From Triangularia verruculosa (lineage: Eukaryota; Ascomycota; Sordariomycetes; Sordariales; Podosporaceae), in the NCBI GenBank assembly GCA_033296885.1, contig MU863943.1, positions 62,001 to 126,000 of the forward strand: DNA of 64,000 nucleotides, in the 5' to 3' direction. The notes beneath the pieces are model-generated. The model did not search any database. It had not been told where the DNA came from and was given only the letters and a program-made list of their open reading frames with translations. The stretch's first letter is position 1. Each line of letters starts with the position of its first letter. Shown piece by piece: positions 1 through 9,885 of this stretch. The translations under genes and the position numbers were made by a program.

Positions 1-526
1 AAGTCTCTCACCGACAAGGTCGTCGAGAAGACCTTCATGGCCCTCACCAAGAAGCGCTTCCAGGAGCGCGTCAACGCCTCCATCCAGGTCGCCACCAACT
101 GCGGTAACATGTACTGCGCCAGCGTCTGGGGCGGTCTTGTCAGCTTGATCGGTCACGTCGACAGCGCCAACCTCCAGGGCAAGCGCGTTGCCCTCTTCTC
201 CTACGGCTCCGGTCTCGCCGCCTCTTTCTTCTCTCTCCGCATCAACGGCAGCACCGAGACCATCGCCAAGGCCATCGACATCTCCAACAGACTTGTCGCC
301 CGCCGCGCTGTTCCCCCAGAGACCTACGACTCGGTATGTTCTTCATCTTCTCAATCTTGCTGATCACTGCTAACCTCTGTTTGTTTAGATGTGCGACCTC
401 CGCAAGAAGGCCCATCTCCAGAAGGACTACGTCCCCAGCGGCGAGATCTCCACCATCGCCCCCGGCACCTATTACCTCGAGAAGGTCGACGACATGTTCA
501 AGAGATTCTACGCCGTCAAGGAGTAA
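1..526 (+). CDS. ERG13: Hydroxymethylglutaryl-CoA synthase, C-terminal part (5' truncated by window edge)
   Basis: This is the C-terminal part of HMG-CoA synthase, which condenses acetyl-CoA and acetoacetyl-CoA to HMG-CoA in the cytosol, upstream of HMG-CoA reductase in ergosterol synthesis. The frame is open from base 1. Diagnostic stretches are NCGNMYCASVWGGLVSLI, the glycine-rich FSYGSGLAASFFSLRI and the terminal YYLEKVDDMFKRFY. An intron at 334-388 has donor GTATGT, branch sequence GCTAAC and acceptor TTTAG; it joins ETYDS to MCDLRKKAHL, and the stop is TAA at 524-526. The N-terminal half with the catalytic cysteine lies outside the window. The next gene, on the opposite strand, converges on it with about 540 bp between. 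The family assignment is secure. Confidence 0.95.
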
Positions 527-1063
527 ACATTTGAGAAAATTCAAAAATGAAAATAATAAAGGATTGATGATGAATATATACCAACAGAGAGGAGGACAGT
601 AATTACTTTTTTTGTCAAAAAGAGGCAAAAGAACTGGGAGGCAGACAGGCATTACATACCCATAGACGATGACGACAGGGGACCGACCGGGATATGTCGG
701 TGGTCGGATATTTAATGGGAATGGAAACTGGGATATGGAATGGATGGGATTCGGAAGGGGGGGGGCGGACGTAATAGAGCGTTTAATACCATGATTTCAT
801 ACTTGCGGTTGTTGTTGTTGTTGGTGGTGGTGGTGTAGGTGTATTATGAGTGTTTTTTGCTTGGGGGGGGGGGGGGCCGAGCCGGTGTTCAGGGGGTGGC
901 GGGAGGCTGGACGTTTGGTTGGGGTTGAATTCTTGAATATACGGTTTTAGGATACTTGGGCGGCAGAATGTCGATAGACGATGGTGAATGAAAATACTGA
1001 ACCGAATTACCAAACCTCATCACACGCTCACTTGTCTATGTATTCTATCATCTCTGGTATCAT
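527..1063. other. Convergent 3' intergenic region with low-complexity tracts
   Basis: This is the space between two convergent genes. It holds a GTT/GGT-rich stretch near 805-840 and a run of 14 G at 863-876. I see no credible reading frame or RNA gene. Confidence 0.6.
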
Positions 1064-2420
1064 CTACAACTTGGACTTATCCCCCCCCTCCTTCGCCTTC
1101 CTCACCGGCCTACCCCCCATCCACCCCTCAAACTCCTCGCTCAACACCCACTTCTCCGCATCCTTCTTCCTCTTCCAGTACTTCTCAAACTCATCCTGCT
1201 CCCGCCTCCAGTGCTTGAGGTCCTCGACCAAGAAATCCGCCGCATACGTCGCGACTTCTGTCGTGCGCTCCATGGGAACGAGGTGTCCGTACCCCTCAAT
1301 CGTCACCGCCTTGACCCTCCCCTTCTCCACCCCCCCGCTGCCACCGGGACCGACACCGGTCAAGTCCAGCTTCTCCTGCCTCACATCAGGCGGATTGACG
1401 TTGGAATCCCCGCCGAAAATCCATATACACCCCGGCCTTACCCCAGGAAGTTTATTTGCCGTCGCTGGGCCACCTTCAGGTCGGTAAAAGGGAAAGTCGG
1501 GGTTCTTGCGGACGACCTCGTCTGCGTCGGGGATCAGATCCCAATCTAGCTCATGCCTTTCCCCCTCTACGGGTTTCTGTCTTATCGGTCGGTAGTAAGT
1601 GAAACTCTCCATGTGTTTTGTCGTAAGCAGCGTGACGCTCCCTTCTGGTGCGTTTGGGTAGATTGCTGTGGGGGTTTTTCGTAGTCCGTGTTCTAACCAC
1701 TGAGCAAAGACCCTCTGGTCCCAGGTTTTGTAGAAGGGGTTCTTTTGGAAAGCTTCTTTTGCGGCTTGGAAGGAGGGCCAGATGTCGCGGCGGAAGGCGC
1801 TCGCTTTCATGGGGGCGAAGCCGTATGCGGGGCCTTTGGATTGGAAGCGGGAGAGGACTGGGTCGAGGAGGATGAGGGAGGATAAAAGGCGGGGGTGGAA
1901 GAGGGAGAGGTTGACGATGATGTTTGCGCCGAAGGAGTGGCCTAGGCCGATGAGGGGGCGGGGGAGGTGGTGGCGGAAGTGGTTGGTTAGGTGGAGGAGG
2001 TCGCGGGTGTGGTCTATCCAGGAGGCTGTTGTTTACTTTGGTTAGTGAAAGGGTAGGGTGAGTGGGGGAAGGGGGGGGGGGGATATTACGGTCGTTTCCG
2101 AGGTTGGATTCATTGAGGATGCCGGATTGTCCTTGGTGGGTTACGTCTGCTATCCAGATTCCTCTGATTTTGATTCCCCGCTTCTCAAGGAGGACTAAGA
2201 GGTCCTCCCAGAGGGGTTCATAGAGTTCCTTGGGGAAGCCATTTGCGTGGGCGGCGATGATGGAGACGTCACCGGGGGAGGGGGAGAGGTTGGATAGGGG
2301 GATGTACTGCTTCACGGCAAGCAGAAGGGGTTCCTCCTGGGAGTGCGCCGTGGCGTGGGGGTACTCCCTGATGTGTTGGGATTCGATTGTGTGGGATTTG
2401 ATTAAGAAGGAAGAAGCCAT
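1064..2420 (-). CDS. Peroxisomal alpha/beta hydrolase (Lpx1/AKT2-like) with C-terminal SKL
   Basis: A serine hydrolase of the alpha/beta fold, predicted at 430 aa. Exon 1 runs from 2420 to 2090 and exon 2 from 2025 to 1064. The 64-nt intron (2089-2026) has a CACTAAC branch sequence and an AACAG acceptor, and it restores NDPSWIDHTRDLL across the junction. The nucleophile elbow GHSFGA follows about 35 residues into exon 2. A late His (EGYGHLVPMERT) is in place for the catalytic triad. The protein ends in SKL, a canonical PTS1 signal, so it should be imported into peroxisomes. Yeast Lpx1 and the Alternaria AKT2-type enzymes are the nearest families I recognise; the substrate is unknown. I chose the ATG at 2420 (context AAAATGG) over an in-frame codon 27 nt upstream. 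Confidence 0.9.
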
Positions 2421-3002
2421 TTTGACGGTGAGTTTGGTGTATCGCAAGAAATAATGAAAAAGGACGTGAGGCTGAGAGATAAATATAGCTAAAGGATCAG
2501 TTTACCCGTTTGATTCGGTTATGATTGCTGGGTAGGTCGCGGCAGTCAGTGCCACGTCTTATAGATTGGAGCAGTTCCCTAAAAATCACAAGAAGGATTT
2601 CAAATGGGAGAATGATGCCGTCAACATGAAATTTGAATCCCGTTTCTCGCTCTCATATGAAATCATTGTAAAGTGTGTTATAAGTACCGACCACACTTGA
2701 CGCTGAGGTGAGGGCGGCGTGAGACCCAGCTAGGAAAGTGCCGAGGCATGCGACACACCCCCACGAACGGAAACCAAGACCCCGGCCGCTTCCCCGGATT
2801 CCGCTCGGCAACGGGACCGGCGGAAATAAACACAACGGTTTTTGTCAATTGTACTTGTGATGCCGACGATGTGCTCGGGGAGTCAAAGCTGTTTCTTTGT
2901 CAGCTTGTCAATCGGCTTTGTTCTTTGCGCTTTTTGTATAGGGAAGAAGAGGCAAGGAGATATTCTAGTGGGGTTCAAGCACTGCTCTTCAACAAACAAT
3001 GA
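2421..3002. other. Intergenic, 5' flank of the peroxisomal hydrolase and of tRNA-Val
   Basis: No coding sequence is supported. The stretch contains the divergent upstream region of the hydrolase gene and the 5' flank of the tRNA gene. Short open frames here overlap on both strands and have no family resemblance. Confidence 0.5.
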
Positions 3003-3076
3003 GGTTCCGTGGTGTAGTTGGTTATCACGTCAGTCTAACACACTGAAGGTCTCCAGTTCGAGCCTGGACGGAATCA
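3003..3076 (+). tRNA. tRNA-Val (AAC anticodon)
   Basis: A complete cloverleaf can be drawn. The acceptor stem is GGTTCCG paired with CGGAATC, with discriminator A. The D arm contains GTGTAGTTGGTTATCAC. The anticodon stem TCAGT/ACTGA encloses the loop CTAACAC, giving anticodon AAC (reads GUU Val). The T arm is TCCAG-TTCGAGC-CTGGA. Box A and box B are intact and there is no intron. A T-rich tract follows near 3115-3130, suitable as a Pol III terminator. Confidence 0.95.
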
Positions 3077-3833
3077 AACCATATATTTTGCCTCCATGGC
3101 TAATACCATCATCTCTTTTTTTTATTTTTTTTGCGTTTCAACTCTATTTCCTTACTTTTTCTTCCCAATTGTACTACCATCCTCTCTTGCTGCTCGAGCA
3201 GTCATTTGCTGTTTCAATGCACTCCATTATCTTGCCAAGAATCCAAAGAGTCGGTTCGATAGAGAAGTCAACGATTGACCTCAATGACTTGACATCTTGT
3301 CTCCTTCTCCATGCTTACACGGATCCCCTCTTTGATCTTATACTCACTTGTATCAGTCATGCTTACCTAGTTAGGTAGGTATCATGAACTATACAAACGG
3401 CCCGGCACTTCAAGGCAACTGAAGTGGGCATCAAAGGACCGTCAGAGGACCCTTCGTAAAACTAGTCGATGGTCCTTCTGAGATGGTCAAAATAGCTTTC
3501 AAGCACAGCCAAAAGGTCTTGAATAGCAGTGAACACGCGTTCTTCATGTATCACAAATGCTCGACTTCCAGCACCAATTTTCTTTCTTCAGGGATGTACA
3601 CCCCCATATACACACCCCAATCACACGCGCAAAGTCCCAGTTGCCTGAATATTGCATACCCTATTCCATTCTATCTTCTCTAATCTGGACTATCACTCGA
3701 ACCAATCCCCGGAGATCATGCTAAGAAAAACGCCCCCTTGAATGCAGCGGAAAAAAAGAACCCTCCCATTCCATCGTCATAAAATTCATACATCATACAA
3801 CGTCCCCCAGGTTAGCTACCTAGGTAGGAACCC
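3077..3833. other. Intergenic between tRNA-Val and the BCS1-like gene 3' end
   Basis: T-rich after the tRNA, then mixed sequence that will include the 3' UTR of the BCS1-like gene. I see no gene. Confidence 0.5.
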
Positions 3834-6146
3834 TCACGCAGCAGCCTCAACCGCACTCGCAGCACCGTACCCCGAATCCCCCGACACCTGCGCCTTCTCC
3901 ACCGGCTCTTCGTTGGCCTTCTTGGTGTCAATCGTCATTGTCTTTGCCGGGGCAGCAACAACCACCAGCGCAGCAGCAGCAGTCTGTTCATTGTCCAGCT
4001 TGGTAAGCTCCGGCACACCAGCAATCTTTGCATCTGCCTCGGAACCGCTTGGGGGAGGGGTGTCAACCCTGACCTCCACAACCGGTGCGACCACTGTGGT
4101 GTTATTCTCCTCCTTCTTCTTCTTCCCACTCTTCTTAGCCTTCTTCTTCCTCCCCTTCCTCTTAGGTTTCTCCTCCTCACTCTCACTGCCACTCCCCTCC
4201 CCATCGTCTTCACTACCACTAGCATCATCATCATCGGACTCAGCCGCACTATCATCCTCATCCTCATCATCATCATCATCACTACTCTCCTCCACCACCA
4301 CCTTCTTCTTCTTCTTCTTATCCTTCCCCTTCTTCGCCTTCTTCTTCGCTTTCTTGGCAGCTTTCTTCCTCGCCTTCTTCGCCTCCTCCTCTTTTTTCAG
4401 AGCCAGCTCCACCTCCCTTTCCTTTTGTTCTTTCCGCGCAACCACAAGCCACTCGTCCACCCCAGCAACAGCAGCCTCAGGGTCTCGCTTGTTCTTGAGG
4501 AGGTACCCCTGGATTTCAGCAGGAGAAAACTCCAAGGTGGGGATTTTTGAAGCGAATTCATCAGCGAGCAGAGTGATTTTTTGGAGGGTAGATTCGAGTT
4601 TTTGTTGCTTTTCTTTGTCTTCTTTTTCTTTTTGGGCTTGGGCTTGGTCCCCTGAAACGGGGGAGGAGCCTGGGGTGAGGGATTGGAGTTTTTTCTCTAG
4701 GGCTGCGAGGGCGGGGGAGGTGGATGAGGTGGTGGTGGTGGGGGAGGAAGAGGGGAGGTTGTCTTCTTCGAGGGGGGCGTAGATTGCGCGGAAGATGGCG
4801 GATGTCATGCCGGGGTCTGCTTTATCGAATTTGACTTGCATGTCGACGCGGCCGGGGCGGATGAGGGCTTTGTCTAGCTTTTCGAGGTGGTTTGTTGTCA
4901 TGATGAGGACGCGGCCTTCTTGGGAGGCGACGCCGTCGAGGATGTTGAGGAGGCCGGAGAGGGAGAGGCGGCCGGGGTGGACGGGTTTGTTGCCGGTGGG
5001 GGATTTGGGGTCGGTGATGACGGCGGTGGTGGTGGTGTCGGTTGTGTCGGAGGTGGAGGTGTCAGAATTGTTCTCATCGCGGGTGTGGGTTAGGCCGGCG
5101 GTGTCGATGTCTTCTAGCAGGACTACGCAGCGGCGGGGGAGCTCGGCGAAGAGGGAGGCGAGGTTTTCTTCGGTGGCGGTCATGGAGGAGAGGGAGACGA
5201 TGTAGATGCGCATTTTAAAGAAACCGGCCAGGGCGAGGGAGAGGGAGGATTTGCCTGTGCCTGGGGGCCCCCAGAGGAGGTAGCCTCGGCGATAGGGGAT
5301 ACCCCGGTTGGCGTACCAGCGGCGGGTGGCGGGGTTGAGGTAGTCGGTTACATCCTCGATGAGCTTCTTTTTTACATCCTCGTTGAGGATGACGGTGGAA
5401 AACGGGCGGGAGGTGCGCGCCATGCACCGCTGCCATCTCGGCTCCAGGCTGGTTCCTTTCAAAGTGCCTCGGTAGATGAGCGTCTTCGCCTCGTCCCGCT
5501 TCATGTACATCTGCCTCGCCTCGTTCAGAAGCTCCTTCAGGATCCAGGGGTTCCTCCCGAAACAGGAAATGGAAATCTCCTCGCTCTCGCTCTTGCTGTA
5601 AAACGCGTTCTGCTGCGCCGGCTGCTGCCTCCGGAAGATCAGAAGCCTTCTCCTGTAGATGAACCAATGCGAGCCAAAGGTCGGGGTATACGCCAAGGCC
5701 TTCTTCTTCTTCTCCTTTGAAACAATCGCGCCGGTCTCGTCGGTTTCCTCCTCGTCGTCGTCATCGCGGGACCACATCCACCAGTACAAGCGGGAGTTGA
5801 GGTTGGTGTTGGCGACGAAGCGGCGGGCGCCTTGGGAGAAGGTCTGCTGGGCTACCCAGCCCATGAGCATGTTGTAGATCTCATCGTCGGTGCGGACGTC
5901 GACGACGGACATGAGGTGGGACTCGACCGTGTCGGAGATCCAGGAGGAGAGGTAGCGCCAGGCGGCGGCGACGAAGGAGAGGGACAAGAGGACGGGGAGG
6001 TAGAGGTTGAGGTTGATGCCGAGGTGGGTTTGGAGGAAGTTGGCGAGGAGGTTGAAGCCGGGGAAGAGGTAGTCGAGCATGGTGATGGGGTTGATGGGGG
6101 ATTCGCTGCCGAGTCCCACGACGGGGAGGGAGACGGTTTCGTTCAT
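3834..6146 (-). CDS. BCS1-like AAA ATPase with long Lys/Glu-rich C-terminal tail
   Basis: A 770-aa single-exon protein of the Bcs1 branch of AAA ATPases. Residues about 50-68 form a membrane segment, followed by the BCS1 N-terminal domain (to about 260). Walker A GPPGTGKSS is at about 293-301. Walker B CVVLLEDIDTAG is at about 340-351. Sensor 1 MTTNHLEKLD and the RPGRVD motif follow. A low-complexity loop rich in D, S and T separates Walker B from sensor 1. From about residue 570 the tail is dominated by Lys-rich and acidic blocks absent from canonical Bcs1, the mitochondrial inner-membrane chaperone that inserts the Rieske protein into complex III. Filamentous fungi have many Bcs1-like paralogues, so Rieske insertion should not be assumed. 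Location in mitochondria is likely but inferred from the family. Confidence 0.92.
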   Translation of the reverse strand: MNETVSLPVVGLGSESPINPITMLDYLFPGFNLLANFLQTHLGINLNLYLPVLLSLSFVAAAWRYLSSWISDTVESHLMSVVDVRTDDEIYNMLMGWVAQQTFSQGARRFVANTNLNSRLYWWMWSRDDDDEEETDETGAIVSKEKKKKALAYTPTFGSHWFIYRRRLLIFRRQQPAQQNAFYSKSESEEISISCFGRNPWILKELLNEARQMYMKRDEAKTLIYRGTLKGTSLEPRWQRCMARTSRPFSTVILNEDVKKKLIEDVTDYLNPATRRWYANRGIPYRRGYLLWGPPGTGKSSLSLALAGFFKMRIYIVSLSSMTATEENLASLFAELPRRCVVLLEDIDTAGLTHTRDENNSDTSTSDTTDTTTTAVITDPKSPTGNKPVHPGRLSLSGLLNILDGVASQEGRVLIMTTNHLEKLDKALIRPGRVDMQVKFDKADPGMTSAIFRAIYAPLEEDNLPSSSPTTTTSSTSPALAALEKKLQSLTPGSSPVSGDQAQAQKEKEDKEKQQKLESTLQKITLLADEFASKIPTLEFSPAEIQGYLLKNKRDPEAAVAGVDEWLVVARKEQKEREVELALKKEEEAKKARKKAAKKAKKKAKKGKDKKKKKKVVVEESSDDDDDEDEDDSAAESDDDDASGSEDDGEGSGSESEEEKPKRKGRKKKAKKSGKKKKEENNTTVVAPVVEVRVDTPPPSGSEADAKIAGVPELTKLDNEQTAAAALVVVAAPAKTMTIDTKKANEEPVEKAQVSGDSGYGAASAVEAAA

Positions 6147-9087
6147 TTTGGCGGTTGGGGAGTGGGAAGGGATTGAAAGTGGTGATTGGGGAATTGGGGG
6201 GAAGAAAGGAAGTTGTAGATATCAATGAGGCAGAAGAAAGAGTAGTAAGGAAGCCGGTGAAGTTTACATAAAACTGATGTGGTGAGATGGAGGGAGTCGA
6301 CCCTGTCTTCGGTGGTTCGTCGGGCCACCTGAGGACTACCAAGTGTCTTCTCTCAGACCCGAGGCACAAGACGGTGTGTTGGGAAGATTGGAACTTGTGA
6401 GAGAGATGCAAGAGAGAAGCCTACGTTACTTATATATCTCGTCCATGATCCCTACCTTGCCTGCCCGAGCCTCATCCAATCTAGATGCAGCAGGGATCCT
6501 GCAAGTCGACTCACAAGGCAGCACAGCAGCGCGGCGACGCATGTATATCCGGTTGAATATGATATAAATCCTCTGAAAGGTGTAATAACCCCTGTAATCA
6601 AGACCCTATTGGCTGCACCCAATCATGCGGCTTACGATTTCTGTGCCGGGACCCTACTAGGGAAGGTCGACGGGCCAGGCTGGCGGGCCTTGTCAAGAGG
6701 GAGGGAGGGGCGCAGGCGGGGTTTGACCCGCAAGATTGGGAGGCCACACGCAGGCACAGTTGAGGACCATAGGATAGGCCGGTTTCCGCCATTTGATCTT
6801 CGTCCTCATGGCGATATGAAGTAGATTTACCTTTTTGGTCGGTTTCATGAAGGTTGGGACGAGATGCCAAGCTAGGCACCTAACATCGTCAATGGGTCTT
6901 CGCCGCCACCAAGTCTGTAAGTGTTGGCTTGTGATGACGACAGGAACTTGTACACACTGGTGTATCCTGTGAGAGACTATCCGTAGGGCTTTGTCTTGTT
7001 CCCTGCGTGTTGTGTGTATCTGTCTTGTGGCAAGTGTTTGTTGGCTGTTGACTGTCTCACGAAATACTTCTTGGACTCATTCGGCCTGTCCTCAATGTCA
7101 AACAAAGCACCGGTCAGCCAAATGTGGACCGAGAAGCATCATCGCCATTGCTGAAGCGGAGAAACGGCTGAGAATTAGACCAGTATCCCTTGCTTAGGTA
7201 GGGAACCATGAACTCAGCGCTATCATCCAGAACATTGATGTGAAGTGTGAAGCCAAATGCAGTCATTGGCAAGAGACCCGTCAGGGTGCGCAGGTACAGC
7301 ACAAAGGTGTGGTACACAAACCGCGGAATACCAAGCAAAAGCCGTTCAAAGAAAAACAATATAGAAGCGACTGAGCTATCAGATTGGCTCATGTTCGCGA
7401 AGACGGACATTCAACTTGTGAGCCACTGTTCAAGCAAGTTCGACACTAGTGTCAGGTACAAATGAGATTCGTCCACTCAGCCTCCCCCACGCATGTGAGG
7501 GTCTTGTGGGTGTTTGAAGAAAAACGTCACCCACATGACTATAGACAGGGGGGAGGGTTGGACATACCTTGAAGTTGCCTTACCGCCTCGCCGCAGTATA
7601 GGTAACAAGTCAAATCAAGGTAAAAGGCTTTATTCTAACCCATGCTGCGCTGATCAGTATGTTAGATTCGAAGTTCGGTTCGCGGCAATTGTTGGACCCG
7701 CTAGATTTTGCGCAGCTGTACAATGCCAGATTAGTCGCCAGGCACCGACTGCTGACGGTCAGTCTGAGCGCCTAAGAACATTCGAAACCGAGTCGACTTG
7801 ATATTCTCACAAAATATGTTGCCGTCCTTATCACGATGACATATCAAGCTGCTGTGAAGAGCGGGTGTAACGACACTATAGTGTCTAAACATGGGTTCGG
7901 CTTGACAAACCCGCTACCGCTGTGCAACACCAATCCAGCATATCTTCTTTGGTGCCTGCGTGAAGAACTGTGAATGGCTTGTGATAGCGGGGTAAAGCCA
8001 TGTTGAATTATTGATGTCTTGGTTCATCTGTCTCGGGTATGGTCTGCCTAGAGATTACAGATCATCAACGGTCCAAGAAGGTCAGTGCTTGTCACCGTGG
8101 TGTACCTCCAATGATTGCGGGGTAGATCATCAGATGTTGGGCATTGGTTCGCGGACTGCGAGCGGTCGAATGCGGGGCAGTTGAGGTGACGGGTGAGCGG
8201 TGGTGTGCCTTGTTGGTCAAGCGGACGAGCCGGTCGGTGTCCGTCTGGAACTCAGATCAGATGCCGGTTACGCCGATGAAGACTGTGAGCTTCCCTCCGA
8301 TTGGTGAGTGGTAATCAATGTGCTCCTGCACAGTCATCCTCTCTCGGCATGCAGTCTGGAGCAGTGCCTCAATGGCTGCCTCATCCTGCTTTCTGTCCCG
8401 CTGTCCTGAGGCACAGACTGCGACTCCCCGTGTCTTGCACTTCTTTCTGCGCAAAGACACTGTTCCATGCTCAATTGGAACTCTGACAATGCTACAGTCT
8501 AAGCGCTGTGATGATCCATCACATGCGGGTATTCTGTACGATGAAGGTCTCAAAGAAGCTACAGAACAATGTGTCGCGCTTCACCTGCCAAGCTAATATA
8601 CCATTGTCGCCTTTGTAAAGATATTGTGTCTGCAGAGAAGGCTTGGGAGGTCAGGCCTGGAGTGGGTAGTTAGTGAGGATAAACAGCCAGGGTTAGGGCC
8701 AAGGCTGTAGAGATCGAGATGTCATCAGGAGACAACGAGCAAGACAATAGATTGCAAAAGAAGGAACTTCATAGTGCATCGTTGACCATAATCATTATCC
8801 ATGGACAGGTGTGCTCCAAATATCCTGCCATCGCTTCTCTGAAGTCCCAAAACGCCGTGAAATCAACGCCCAACCTTTTTTTGACTGCTTTCAAAACTTG
8901 GTACCCGAAAATATGAACATCCGTCCTGTTGCCCGGATTAACCTGTGGTATGATGTAGAAAGGGAATTTGAACCGTCCCTCAAAACCCTGAAGGCCGCGT
9001 CATAACCCACAACTCATACATGCAAGCGCCCCTCATGACTCTCGCCTTCAGTGTCCTCTGTGGTCACAGTGCCCCACAGAAATATCC
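6147..9087. other. Long gene-poor interval
   Basis: Nearly 3 kb without a reading frame I can support. Open frames of up to 98 codons occur on both strands, for example 7114-7410 (-), 8257-8553 (-) and 8318-8596 (+). They overlap each other and match no family I know. The left end will contain the promoter of the BCS1-like gene. A telomere-like AGGGTTAGGG lies at 8689-8698. Confidence 0.5.
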
Positions 9088-9885
9088 TCAGCGACCACCT
9101 GGGAAAGGACCAGGAGGACCAGCTCCTGGAGGTGGAGGGGGCATTCCCATGCCCATCGGGGGTCTGAAACCCTGGGGAGGCGGCATGCCATGTCCAGGAG
9201 GCGGCATTTGTGGATGAGGAGAGGGCCGCGGCATGCCAGCAAAGCCTGGTGGGAAGGTACCAGGAGGAGCACCAGGAGGGCCGCCCATCGCAGGGGGACC
9301 ACCCATCGGAGGGCGACCCATTGGAGGGGGACCACCCATTTGAGGGCGACCCATTGGAGGAGGATCGCCATTGGGCATACCCACTCTCATGGAGCCTGGT
9401 GGCTGAGCAAAGGGACCTGGTTGCTGGTGACCATACTCGGACTCGCTTCCGTCGCTACTGCTGCCATCGTCCGACTCGGAGTCATCACCACCATTGGCGT
9501 CCCGGACACTGGCGTTTCTGGCCCACGCAGCTGTGGCACTCGGTTGAGAGACTCTGCCACTTGGCCTGGGCTTTGGTTTTCTGCTTTGCTCAGGGTACTC
9601 GGCCCAGTAGACACCTTTGGACTCGACTAAGTAGTATTCGACATTACTACGGCTGTTGGACCAGGAACTCCAGATCGAGTTGTAAGAGCCATTGCTGCCC
9701 GTTTCAAAATCGTCGTCGTAATAATAGGCCCGGACCCCTTTGACCTTTCGGGGATCTCGGCCGGTGAACCAGATGAGTGTGTTGACAGCTGGGGTTTTCG
9801 GCAGCATCCGTTGCTTCATCCGCCGTGAGCTGGAACTGGAACCAGCACTGGACGCAGAGCTGGAACTTGAGCTGGAGCGAGGCAT
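9088..9885 (-). CDS. Hypothetical Pro/Gly/Met-rich low-complexity protein
   Basis: Predicted 265 aa in one exon. I do not recognise the family. The N-terminus is a serine tract, followed by a more ordered segment (VNTLIWFTGRDPRKVKGVRA to VESKGVYWAEYPEQS) rich in aromatic residues. Next comes an acidic/serine block, then a C-terminal half built of repeats such as PPMGRP and GGPPMG. The longer frame begins with GTG at 9906, so I use the first ATG at 9885. The aromatic segment looks like a real small domain; the rest is probably disordered. Gene-poor DNA lies on both sides. The opposite strand is also partly open, because the repeats lack stops in several frames. Confidence 0.6.
   Translation of the reverse strand: MPRSSSSSSSASSAGSSSSSRRMKQRMLPKTPAVNTLIWFTGRDPRKVKGVRAYYYDDDFETGSNGSYNSIWSSWSNSRSNVEYYLVESKGVYWAEYPEQSRKPKPRPSGRVSQPSATAAWARNASVRDANGGDDSESDDGSSSDGSESEYGHQQPGPFAQPPGSMRVGMPNGDPPPMGRPQMGGPPPMGRPPMGGPPAMGGPPGAPPGTFPPGFAGMPRPSPHPQMPPPGHGMPPPQGFRPPMGMGMPPPPPGAGPPGPFPGGR

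Noticed and set aside
3742..4782. 346-codon + frame opposite the BCS1-like gene
   Set aside because: Ser/Phe-rich complement of the Lys/Glu-rich tail of the real gene; no independent features.
7114..7410. Minus-strand frame with hydrophobic stretches
   Set aside because: No family resemblance, no supporting exons, and an overlapping plus-strand frame.
8257..8596. Overlapping frames of 98 (-) and 92 (+) codons
   Set aside because: Both strands are open over the same bases and neither resembles a known protein or has convincing splice partners.
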